Of a stretch of DNA of 19,962 bases, positions 14,182 to 19,962 are shown one piece after another (the stretch's first letter is position 1; each line of letters opens with the position of its first letter). Both the position numbers and the translations under genes were made by a program. A model generated the notes under the pieces. It searched no databases. It was not told the DNA's origin and was given only the letters and a program-made list of their open reading frames with translations. The stretch lies in the NCBI GenBank assembly GCA_036265535.1, contig DATAOV010000053.1, positions 1 to 19,962 on the forward strand. Direction: 5' to 3'. The stretch is from AC-32 sp036265535. Its GTDB lineage: Bacteria > Actinomycetota > Thermoleophilia > Gaiellales > Gaiellaceae.

Positions 14182-15576
14182 TCAGGCTTCGAGTTTCTCG
14201 CGCAGGCGGTCGCTCACGACCTTCGGATTCGCCTTCCCGCCGGTCTCCTTCATCACCTGCCCGACGAAGAAGCCGAGCAGCCCTTCTTTTCCGCCGCGGT
14301 AGGCCTCCACCTGTGACTCGTTCTCGCTCAGGATCCGCTCGATCACCGGGTCGAGCTCGGAGACGTCGGCGATCGCAGCCTCGGCCAGGTACCGATCGGC
14401 TGAGAAGTCCGGCGAACCGCTCGCCGCGAGGGCCTCGGTGAAGGCCGAGCGCGGGATCTCGGTCCGCCGCTCGATCACCTTTGCCAGCTCCTTCGCGTTC
14501 ACGCTTGCCGGATCGACGCCGGTCGCGGCCAGCTCGTTCATGACGACGTTGGCCACCGCCCCGCGCTCTCCGGGTATCCCCGAGTAGAGCTCGTCTCGGC
14601 CGCTCGTCACGAGGCCCTCGGCCAGCACGAATCCGACCTCGTCCTCCAGGCGCCTGATCCGCGCGGCCGGCGCCTCCGGCAACGTCGCGCGCAGCCGCTC
14701 GACCAGGTCACGGTCGGGCTCGAGCGGCACCAGATCCGGCTCTGGGAAGTAGCGGTAGTCCTGGGCCTCTTCCTTCGAGCGCAGCGGCGGCGCGGATTCG
14801 CTGCCGAAATGAAGCGTCTCTTGCTCGACCTGCCCGCCGGCATCGTAGATCTCGGCCTGCCGGCGGACCTCGCGCTCGATTCCCTTCGCGGCGAAGTTGA
14901 ACGAGTTCATGTTCTTCAGCTCCGTGCGAGTGCGCAGCTCGTCCGTGCCCGCAGGCCGCACCGACACGTTCACGTCGAAGCGGAGCGAGCCCTTCTCCAT
15001 CTCCGCGTCCGAGATGCCGAGCTCGACCACGGTCTGTCGCAGCAGCTGCAGGAAGCTCTTCGCGTCGTCGGCGGAGCGGATGTCGGGCGCCGTGACGATC
15101 TCTACCAGGGGCGTACCGGCCCGGTTGAAGTCGATCAGCGAGCGGTCGGCGCCGTGGATCCGGCCCTCGGCGCCGCCGACGTGGATCGTCTTCGCCGCAT
15201 CCTCTTCGAGGTGCGCCCGCTCGATGCCAACGACTGCGTCGCCATCGGGCCCCGGCACGACGAAGCGGCCGTTCACACAGAGCGGCGAGTCGTACTGGGA
15301 GATCTGGTACCCCTTGGGATTGTCGGGATAGAAGTAGTTCTTGCGGTGGAAGATGGCGCGATCCGGCACCTCGCAGCCGAGGGCGTGCCCCAGCAGGATC
15401 GTCCACTCGACCGCCTTCTCGTTCGGCACGGGCAGCGCTCCCGGGTGCGCGAGGCACACCGGACACGTCTGCGTGTTGGGCGTCTCGACGTACAGCACCG
15501 GACAGCGGCAAAACATCTTCGTGCGCGTCTTCAGATGGATGTGGATCTCGAGCCCGATGACCGGTTCCCAGCTCAT
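14182..15576 (-). CDS. gatB: Asp-tRNA(Asn)/Glu-tRNA(Gln) amidotransferase subunit B
   Basis: GatB binds the mischarged tRNA and activates its carboxylate, so that GatCAB makes Gln-tRNA-Gln or Asn-tRNA-Asn; 464 residues, close to the usual 475. Visible are WEPVIGLEIHIHL, the zinc-binding CRC and CPVC pairs (first about residue 23), NYFYPDNPKGYQISQYD, IDFNRAGTPLVEIVT and a YqeY-like tail with LLGFFVGQVMKETGGKANP. ATG 15576 overlaps the gatA stop as ATGA, so the two are translationally coupled. The frame is open upstream into gatA but the family N-terminus fixes the start. It is the last gene of the gatCAB group here, and no U-tract terminator follows. Confidence 0.96.
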   Translation of the reverse strand: MSWEPVIGLEIHIHLKTRTKMFCRCPVLYVETPNTQTCPVCLAHPGALPVPNEKAVEWTILLGHALGCEVPDRAIFHRKNYFYPDNPKGYQISQYDSPLCVNGRFVVPGPDGDAVVGIERAHLEEDAAKTIHVGGAEGRIHGADRSLIDFNRAGTPLVEIVTAPDIRSADDAKSFLQLLRQTVVELGISDAEMEKGSLRFDVNVSVRPAGTDELRTRTELKNMNSFNFAAKGIEREVRRQAEIYDAGGQVEQETLHFGSESAPPLRSKEEAQDYRYFPEPDLVPLEPDRDLVERLRATLPEAPAARIRRLEDEVGFVLAEGLVTSGRDELYSGIPGERGAVANVVMNELAATGVDPASVNAKELAKVIERRTEIPRSAFTEALAASGSPDFSADRYLAEAAIADVSELDPVIERILSENESQVEAYRGGKEGLLGFFVGQVMKETGGKANPKVVSDRLREKLEA

Positions 15577-16979
15577 CTGAGCCTCTCGGGAACGAAGTCG
15601 AATTCGAGTGCGCGCTCCAGCGCGTGTCCTGCCCGGAAGAGCAGATTCTCCGAGAACTGGCGGCCGATCAGCTGGAAGCCGACCGGCAAGCCCTTCGAGG
15701 TGCCGCACGGAATCGACAGCCCAGGCAGCCCCGCCATGTTCGACGGGATCGTGAGCACGTCGGCCGCGTACATGGCGAGCGGATCGGCGGTACGAGCGCC
15801 GAGCTCGAAGGCGACCGTCGGAGAGGTTGGGCTGACCAGGACGTCGAACCGCTCGAAGGCGGCCGCGTGCTCGTCGCGGATCACCGTCCGCACCTTCTGC
15901 GCCTGGCCGTAGAACGCCTCGTAGTACCCAGCCGAGAGCGCGTAGGTGCCGAGCATGATCCTCCGTTTCGGCTCGTCGCCGAACCCCTCGCGGCGGGTGC
16001 GCTCGTACATCGTCCGGATGTCGTCCGCCTCGACTCGGAGCCCGTAGCGGACGCCGTCGTAGCGGGCGAGGTTGGACGACGCCTCCGACGGCGCGATCAG
16101 GTAGTAGCACGGCAGGCCGAACTCGACGGAGCGCGGCAAGTGGCACTCGCCGACGTTTGCGCCCAGCTCGCGCACGAGCTCGATCGTGCGGTTGACCGAC
16201 TCGGCCACGCCGGCCTCGATGCCGTCGGCTTCGTTCAGCTCGACGGGAACGCCGACGCGGAGGCCCTTCAGGTCCTCGGCTTGAGGGACCTCGATCGGCT
16301 CCGGCAGGTCGACGGTGGTCGAGTCCAGCGGGTCACGGCCGGCGATCGTCCGATGAAGGAGCGCGCAGTCGCGCACCGTCTTCGCCACCGGCCCGACCTG
16401 ATCGAGGCTCGAGGCGAACGCGACGATGCCGTAGCGGGAGACGGTGCCGTAGGTCGGCCGCAGCCCGACGACCCCGCAGAGCGCGGCGGGCTGCTTGATC
16501 GAGCCGCCGGTATCGGAGCCGAGTGCCCAGGGGGCGAGACCGGCGGCGACCGCGGCCGTCGAGCCGCCCGAGGAGCCGCCGGGCACGCGACTCGGGTCCC
16601 ACGGATTGCGTGTCGGGCCGAAGGCGGAGTTCTCGGTTGACGAGCCCATCGCGAACTCGTCGAGGTTGGTCTTGCCGAGGAGCGGGAGGCCTGCGTCCTT
16701 GCAACGCGCCGCCACGGTCGAGTCGAACACCGGCTTGTAGCCGGCGAGGATCTTCGAGGCCGCGGTCGTCTCCACGCCCTTCGTCGAGATCACGTCCTTC
16801 AGCGCGATCGGAACCCCGTTGCCCTGGGCTTCGTCGACGGTACGGAGGTATGCGTGCAGCTCTGGGTCGCGCTCGGCGATCGCCTCGCGATAGGCGCCGT
16901 GGAGCTCGGCCGCGGAGACCTCCTTCCGCTCGAGCATCCCCGTCGCCTCCTCGGCGGTCAGGCGCAGCGTGTCGATCAT
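15573..16979 (-). CDS. gatA: Asp-tRNA(Asn)/Glu-tRNA(Gln) amidotransferase subunit A
   Basis: Amidase-signature subunit that releases ammonia from glutamine for GatB; 468 residues from ATG 16979. The Ser-cisSer-Lys triad is complete: Lys61 in PIALKDVIS, Ser136 in PGGSSGGS and nucleophile Ser160 in SDTGGSIKQPA, with spacing identical to S. aureus GatA (79, 154, 178). The N-terminus is about 18 residues shorter than that enzyme. A TTG at 16994 would add five residues; ATG is preferred because the adjoining MIDTLRLTAEEA fits the family start. No good Shine-Dalgarno is present. It lies 127 bases after gatC with an inverted repeat between, and overlaps gatB by four bases. Confidence 0.96.
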   Translation of the reverse strand: MIDTLRLTAEEATGMLERKEVSAAELHGAYREAIAERDPELHAYLRTVDEAQGNGVPIALKDVISTKGVETTAASKILAGYKPVFDSTVAARCKDAGLPLLGKTNLDEFAMGSSTENSAFGPTRNPWDPSRVPGGSSGGSTAAVAAGLAPWALGSDTGGSIKQPAALCGVVGLRPTYGTVSRYGIVAFASSLDQVGPVAKTVRDCALLHRTIAGRDPLDSTTVDLPEPIEVPQAEDLKGLRVGVPVELNEADGIEAGVAESVNRTIELVRELGANVGECHLPRSVEFGLPCYYLIAPSEASSNLARYDGVRYGLRVEADDIRTMYERTRREGFGDEPKRRIMLGTYALSAGYYEAFYGQAQKVRTVIRDEHAAAFERFDVLVSPTSPTVAFELGARTADPLAMYAADVLTIPSNMAGLPGLSIPCGTSKGLPVGFQLIGRQFSENLLFRAGHALERALEFDFVPERLR

Positions 16980-17023
16980 CGGATCGCCGCCCAAACCGCC
17001 CCCAGGGGTCCCCCGTGACCCCT

Positions 17024-17059
17024 ACAGACACGGTAGCCGGGCGCGGTGCGCGTGTCTGT
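17024..17059. repeat. 9-bp inverted repeat between gatC and gatA
   Basis: ACAGACACG (17024-17032) and CGTGTCTGT (17051-17059) are perfect complements around an 18-base GC-rich loop. Further along on the minus strand GGGGTC/GACCCC can form a second small hairpin before the gatA start. No U-tract follows, so this is more likely an mRNA processing or stability element, or an operator, than a terminator. Confidence 0.5.
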
Positions 17060-17106
17060 GCCCGATTCGTAACCTGAGTGGGCCGGCACGGCGATGGCCA
17101 TGGTCT

Positions 17107-17388
17107 TCACCCCGCCGGGACCCGGAACGCGTCGTCTTCGCGGTCGGGCGCGTTCGCGAGCGCCTCGTCGACAGGCAGCGACGGCTGCGGCTCGTCGGCC
17201 GCCCAGACGTTCGAGAGCTCGAGCGGATGCAGCGTCGGCTCGACCTCGGCCAGGTCGAGCTCGGAAACCTTGCCGACAGCCTCGAGGATCGCGTTCAGCT
17301 GCTCGGCGAACCGCACGAGCTCCTCGTCGGTCAGCTCGAGTCGTGCGAGCTTCGCCACGTGCACCACTTCGTCCCGTGTGATTGCCAT
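17107..17388 (-). CDS. gatC: Asp-tRNA(Asn)/Glu-tRNA(Gln) amidotransferase subunit C
   Basis: Small GatC subunit that wraps round and stabilises GatA; 93 residues, usual length. Visible are the N-terminal helix MAITRDEVVHVAKLARLEL, then DEELVRFAEQLNAIL, VEPTLHP and a C-terminal region ending DDAFRVPAG (the family's F-x-VP end). Two starts compete. ATG 17400 lies immediately after GGGAGG (no spacing), and ATG 17388 lies 12 bases from it. The second is preferred because homologues begin MA(I/L)xxxEV. A terminator-like hairpin ends just before the Shine-Dalgarno, so read-through from the cold-shock gene or a promoter buried in the hairpin must supply transcription. Confidence 0.93.
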   Translation of the reverse strand: MAITRDEVVHVAKLARLELTDEELVRFAEQLNAILEAVGKVSELDLAEVEPTLHPLELSNVWAADEPQPSLPVDEALANAPDREDDAFRVPAG

Positions 17389-17406
17389 CCGCTTGGTCAT
17401 CCTCCC

Positions 17407-17485
17407 AAAAGAAACGGGAAGGGGCCTCGGTCCATAAGGAACGGGGCCCCTTCCGGAGCCCCGTGTGCTTTTCGGTTCCGGAAAG
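17407..17485 (-). terminator. Double hairpin with U-tract after the cold-shock gene (terminator or attenuator)
   Basis: On the minus strand GGAAGGGGCC (17454-17445) and GGCCCCTTCC (17426-17417) form a perfect 10-bp stem, extendable inward to an ATAA loop, followed by CGTTTCTTTT (17416-17407). This is a strong intrinsic terminator. A preceding hairpin, CTTTCCGGA (17485-17477) with TCCGGAAGG (17457-17449), shares the GGAAGG bases with the terminator's first arm, so the two cannot form fully at once. Confidence 0.7.
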
Positions 17486-17488
17486 GGT

Positions 17489-17689
17489 CTAGATAGCCTG
17501 GACGTTCGCCGCCTGCAGGCCCTTGTCGCCCTGCACGACGTCGAATTCGACCTGCTGACCCTCGGTCAGCGACTTGTAGCCTTCTCCTGCGATCGCCGAG
17601 AAGTGGACGAAGACGTCCTCGCCGCCTTCGCGCTCGATGAAGCCATAGCCCTTCTCGTTCGAGAACCACTTGACGGTGCCCTTGGGCAA
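17489..17689 (-). CDS. Cold-shock domain protein (CspA family)
   Basis: Single OB-fold nucleic-acid chaperone of 66 residues, standard length. RNP1 is KGYGFI (13-18), RNP2 is VFVHF (26-30), and the GTVKWFSNEKGYGFI opening is typical. The start is TTG 17689: it opens the conserved MPKGTVKWF, and AAGGGAG ends 7 bases upstream; no ATG or GTG fits. A leader of about 70-78 bases with GC-rich self-complementary sequence (GGCTCGG/CCCGGGCC) separates it from folD, as is common for csp mRNAs. It has its own promoter candidate and a strong terminator, so it is probably highly expressed mainly as a single-gene transcript. Confidence 0.95.
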   Translation of the reverse strand: MPKGTVKWFSNEKGYGFIEREGGEDVFVHFSAIAGEGYKSLTEGQQVEFDVVQGDKGLQAANVQAI

Positions 17690-17764
17690 ATCGGTACTCC
17701 CTTCGTGCCAACAAACAACGACGGCCCGGGCACCGAGCCGCCGACCTACTGTGAAGCGGCGCGA

Positions 17765-17793
17765 ACCTTAGCGCCGGATTTCGGGAAACGCAA
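17765..17793 (-). promoter_or_regulatory. Candidate promoter of the cold-shock gene, overlapping the folD stop
   Basis: The minus strand has TTGCGT (17793-17788), a 17-base spacer and TAAGGT (17770-17765). The TAA of the -10 box is the folD stop codon. Predicted start near 17758 gives a leader of about 69 bases with a Shine-Dalgarno before the TTG start. Confidence 0.5.
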
Positions 17794-18628
17794 GAAGCCC
17801 CCGACGGTAGCGCGCGGCTCGCAGCGTGTTGCGCAGAAGCATCGCGATCGTCATCGGGCCGACGCCGCCCGGGACCGGCGTGAGGTGGCCCGCGCGATCG
17901 GCCGCACCCGCGTCAACGTCCCCGATGATCCCCGCATCGGTGCGGTTGATACCGACGTCGACGACCGCGGCTCCGGACTTGACCATGTCCGGGGAGACGA
18001 TGCCGGCGGCACCCGCCGCGACCACGAGCACGTCCGCGTCGAGCGTATGCCGCTCGAGGTCCTCGGTGCGGGAATGACAGATCGTGACCGTCGCGTTGGA
18101 CTGCAGCAAGAGGTGCGCGATCGGCTTGCCGACGATGTCGCTACGGCCGATCACGACGGCTCTGGCGCCTCCGAGCTCGATTCGATTCTCGGCGAGCAGC
18201 GCCATGATCCCGAGCGGGGTCGCCGGCACGTGTGTCGGTCGCCCGAGGTAGAGCTGGCCGGCATTGAGGGGATGGAAGCCGTCCACGTCCTTGACGGGGT
18301 CGACGGCGGCGATGATCCGCGCCTCGTCGAGGTGACCCGGGAGCGGGAGCTGGACGAGGATGCCATCGACGGAGTCGTCGTCGTTCAGCTCGCCGACGAC
18401 TCGCAGCAGCTCGTCCTCGGCAATGTCCCCGGGAAGCCTTCGGTCGACCGACCGAATGCCCGCCTCCCCGGCAGCGACGTGCTTGCGCCCGAGGTAGACC
18501 GACGAGGCCTCGTCCTCGCCGACCTGAACCGTCGCCAGCCCGATCGTCCCGATCTCCTTCACTTCCTCCGCGACCTCGGCCCTGATCCGTGCGGCGAGCT
18601 CGGTGCCTCTCATCAGCGTGGCGGTCAT
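17768..18628 (-). CDS. folD: Bifunctional methylenetetrahydrofolate dehydrogenase/methenyltetrahydrofolate cyclohydrolase
   Basis: Cytosolic one-carbon enzyme that oxidises 5,10-methylene-THF with NADP and hydrolyses the methenyl product to 10-formyl-THF; 286 residues, normal length. The active-site YLGRK has Tyr45 and Lys49. DGILVQLPLP (88-97) and PVKDVDGFH follow. The Rossmann part has VVIGRSDIVGKP and TICHSRT, and the end has the family loop TPVPGGVGPMTIAML. ATG 18628 is chosen, though a second in-frame ATG lies five codons on; neither has a strong Shine-Dalgarno. It follows the ferritin-like gene by 33 bases and is probably cotranscribed. It links to serine synthesis because serine is the main source of methylene-THF. 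Confidence 0.95.
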   Translation of the reverse strand: MTATLMRGTELAARIRAEVAEEVKEIGTIGLATVQVGEDEASSVYLGRKHVAAGEAGIRSVDRRLPGDIAEDELLRVVGELNDDDSVDGILVQLPLPGHLDEARIIAAVDPVKDVDGFHPLNAGQLYLGRPTHVPATPLGIMALLAENRIELGGARAVVIGRSDIVGKPIAHLLLQSNATVTICHSRTEDLERHTLDADVLVVAAGAAGIVSPDMVKSGAAVVDVGINRTDAGIIGDVDAGAADRAGHLTPVPGGVGPMTIAMLLRNTLRAARYRRGLLAFPEIRR

Positions 18629-18661
18629 CGCGGGGAGGTCGTTCTCAGTTCCGGAACCGCG

Positions 18662-19477
18662 CTAGGGAAACGGCAGCTCGACGTCGCTCACGTCGAGGCC
18701 GAGCGACTCGGCCAGGCGAACGCCGATCTCGATGTCCTCGCGCAACCGCTCGATGTCCCGCGAGCGCATCGTGTTGCCGATGAACGCGCGCTCCTTCGGG
18801 CGCCAGAGGGCATGCTCGACGAAGGTCGGCAGGAGCCTGTTCGCGGCCTCGACCAGCTGTCGCTTCGTCTTCTTATCGGCGTTTTGAAGCAGCACTTTTT
18901 CGTACGCCATGCCGGCGCCGTGATGGATGCCGTCGTCGGTCGTGAGCCGGTTGCAGAGGTCCTCGAGCACGGTCCCGCGCGAGGCTCGGGCGATCAGGCG
19001 GAAGCGAGAGATGATCAGGCGCTCGTAGAACACCTGCATCTGGAAGACCTTCTCCTCGAGCGTGTCCGCCTCGAGGGTCATGTGTGCGAGCTCGTCCAGG
19101 TACGGGTCGCGCTCCGCAGTGCCGCCCGCCTCTTCGATCAGCTTCAGCCAGGCCTCGGTGTGGCGCGACTCGTCCTGCACCATCGTCGAGTAGTAGAGCT
19201 TCGCCTCGGGGTCGGGCGCGATGTTGAGGAGCTGGGACGACATCTCGCAGGCGAGCATGTCGGCCTGGAGCTGCTGCGTGAGCACGGAGCGCCACATGTC
19301 CTTGCGCCGCGCCTGCCGCTGAGCCGAGCCCTTGCCCTCCGGGATCGGCGGCAGCTCGCCCCACGGCAGCTCCCGAACCTGCCACTCCTGGCGCTTCGCC
19401 AGCTCGTAGAACCGGAGGACCCCGGCGAACGCCTCGCGCTCGAGGTGGTCCCGATCGATGACCTGCTCGGTCGCCAT
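18662..19477 (-). CDS. Ferritin-like diiron protein of unknown function
   Basis: 271 residues, mostly helical. It has a four-helix diiron pattern: Glu in ADMLACEMSSQLL (helix 1), DESRH giving E-x-x-H (helix 2), Glu in MQVFYERLIISRF (helix 3) and DDGIHH (helix 4), where Asp replaces the usual Glu of the second E-x-x-H. This fits the ferritin/ribonucleotide-reductase-like superfamily, which includes oxidases, N-oxygenases and hydroxylases. I cannot name the subfamily or substrate. There is no signal peptide, so it is probably cytoplasmic. ATG 19477 is taken because homology-like sequence starts there and TAAGCT ends 8 bases upstream, suggesting a near-leaderless mRNA. It is divergent from the HMG-CoA reductase gene and 33 bases ahead of folD. 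Confidence 0.75.
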   Translation of the reverse strand: MATEQVIDRDHLEREAFAGVLRFYELAKRQEWQVRELPWGELPPIPEGKGSAQRQARRKDMWRSVLTQQLQADMLACEMSSQLLNIAPDPEAKLYYSTMVQDESRHTEAWLKLIEEAGGTAERDPYLDELAHMTLEADTLEEKVFQMQVFYERLIISRFRLIARASRGTVLEDLCNRLTTDDGIHHGAGMAYEKVLLQNADKKTKRQLVEAANRLLPTFVEHALWRPKERAFIGNTMRSRDIERLREDIEIGVRLAESLGLDVSDVELPFP

Positions 19478-19516
19478 CAGCGGGAGCTTATCGCCGCTCT
19501 GAGTAGGCTCCTCGCC
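19478..19516. promoter_or_regulatory. Divergent promoter between the diiron protein and HMG-CoA reductase genes
   Basis: The 39-base gap has TAAGCT (19490-19485, minus) and TAGGCT (19504-19509, plus). In each direction the -10 box ends 8 bases from the start codon (ATG 19477, GTG 19517). There is no Shine-Dalgarno and no convincing -35. TAGGCT is identical to the plus-strand box at 6644-6649. Confidence 0.55.
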
Positions 19517-19962
19517 GTGGACATGCGCAAGTGGCCGAGGAAGAACGATCCCGAGTCGATCGAGGCGCGCCAGGAGGCGCTCGGCCTGGACGGCGAGGTG
19601 ACCGCTATCGACCTCGAGCCCTTCGCGCGCTCCCAGGAGATGTTGACCGGCGCGGCCGTTATACCCGTCTCTGTCGTCGGCCCGATCGAGCTCGAGCTCG
19701 GTGAGTACGAGTTGCGCGAGCCCGCCGGGCAGCTCGAGGAGATGGGTCGCGCGAAGGAGACCGTCTTCGTCCCGCTCGCGCACACAGAGGGCGGCCTCTC
19801 GGCCTCGCTCTACCGCGGGGCCCGCGCCGTCGCCGAGTCCGGCGGCTTCCGCACCTTCGTGCTGGCCGACCGGATCACGCGCGCCTCGTGCTTCGTGTGT
19901 GGCTCGGCGGCCGAGGCGATCGCGCTGGGGCAGTGGCTCGAGGGCGAGCTGGACGCCATTCG
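19517..19962 (+). CDS. Hydroxymethylglutaryl-CoA reductase, N-terminal part (runs off the window)
   Basis: My translation from GTG 19517 is open to the window edge (148 codons). It shows AAVIPVSVVGPIEL, then FVPLAHTEGGLSASLYRGAR, AVAESGGFRTFVLADRITRA. This matches HMG-CoA reductase: the IPVG-x-x-GP strand, the (A/H)TEG motif carrying a catalytic Glu, the NRGAKA-type helix and the SGG...TRA segment. The TEG motif looks closer to class I than to the class II Pseudomonas type, but the remaining catalytic Lys, Asp and His lie outside the window. The enzyme makes or degrades mevalonate. A membrane anchor is absent from the visible N-terminus, so it should be soluble. An in-frame ATG lies two codons on (19523). 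TAGGCT ends 8 bases before the GTG. Confidence 0.75.
   Translation, partial: MDMRKWPRKNDPESIEARQEALGLDGEVTAIDLEPFARSQEMLTGAAVIPVSVVGPIELELGEYELREPAGQLEEMGRAKETVFVPLAHTEGGLSASLYRGARAVAESGGFRTFVLADRITRASCFVCGSAAEAIALGQWLEGELDAI

Noticed and set aside
15577..16146. N-terminal extension of GatB into gatA
   Set aside because: Shadow reading. The conserved GatB start and the ATGA overlap fix the start at 15576.

Overview
The window looks like a chromosomal stretch of a high-GC actinobacterium-like organism, most likely class Thermoleophilia (orders such as Gaiellales or Solirubrobacterales). That call is an inference from the 5' third of a 16S rRNA gene at the left edge (reverse strand), strong G/C preference at third codon positions, many GTG and some TTG starts, TAnnnT -10 boxes placed at start codons, and a GatCAB plus mycobacterial-type SerA gene set. 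I see no mobile element, CRISPR array, tRNA gene or clear sign of recent transfer. This is mostly a compact housekeeping region.

Layout from left to right. 1-408: 5' part of 16S rRNA (minus). 409-801: rRNA leader with a boxA-like site, two hairpins, a U-tract terminator and a candidate promoter whose TTGACA contains the tyrS stop codon. 802-1950: tyrS (minus). 1989-4424: class A penicillin-binding protein with two PASTA repeats (plus). 4399-6617: minus-strand cluster of a 3-methyladenine DNA glycosylase, an MFS exporter and a small RemA/DUF370-like protein. 6656-7579: alpha/beta-hydrolase lipoprotein (plus). 7580-12919: minus-strand amino-acid block with a DegT-type aminotransferase, ilvE, a YbaK-type aminoacyl-tRNA deacylase, serA and a class V aminotransferase. 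12959-about 13825: secreted M23 endopeptidase with two peptidoglycan-binding domains and an unclear N-terminus. 14182-17388: gatB, gatA, gatC (transcribed gatC to gatB). 17489-17689: cold-shock protein. 17768-18628: folD. 18662-19477: ferritin-like diiron protein. 19517 to the end: 5' part of an HMG-CoA reductase gene (plus).

Functional themes are translation (16S, TyrRS, GatCAB, tRNA editing), cell wall (PBP, M23 endopeptidase), serine and branched-chain amino-acid synthesis (SerA, the class V aminotransferase as a probable stand-in for SerC, IlvE) and one-carbon metabolism (FolD). The genes are tightly packed. Four codirectional pairs overlap by exactly four bases (GTGA, TTGA, GTGA, ATGA), one convergent pair overlaps by 26 bases, and another has its two stop codons directly abutting.

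The most distinctive signal is regulatory. All three divergent gene pairs are separated by 38, 38 and 39 bases. Each gap carries two outward-facing TAnnnT-like -10 boxes placed so that transcription should begin at, or a few bases before, the start codon, with no Shine-Dalgarno sequence. Two codirectional gaps that look promoter-bearing are also 39 bases. This suggests leaderless genes whose spacers are exactly one minimal promoter long. Other points worth checking are a pair of mutually exclusive hairpins between the cold-shock gene and gatC, a terminator-like hairpin between the putative rRNA promoter and 16S, and a frame switch at the start of the M23 gene.
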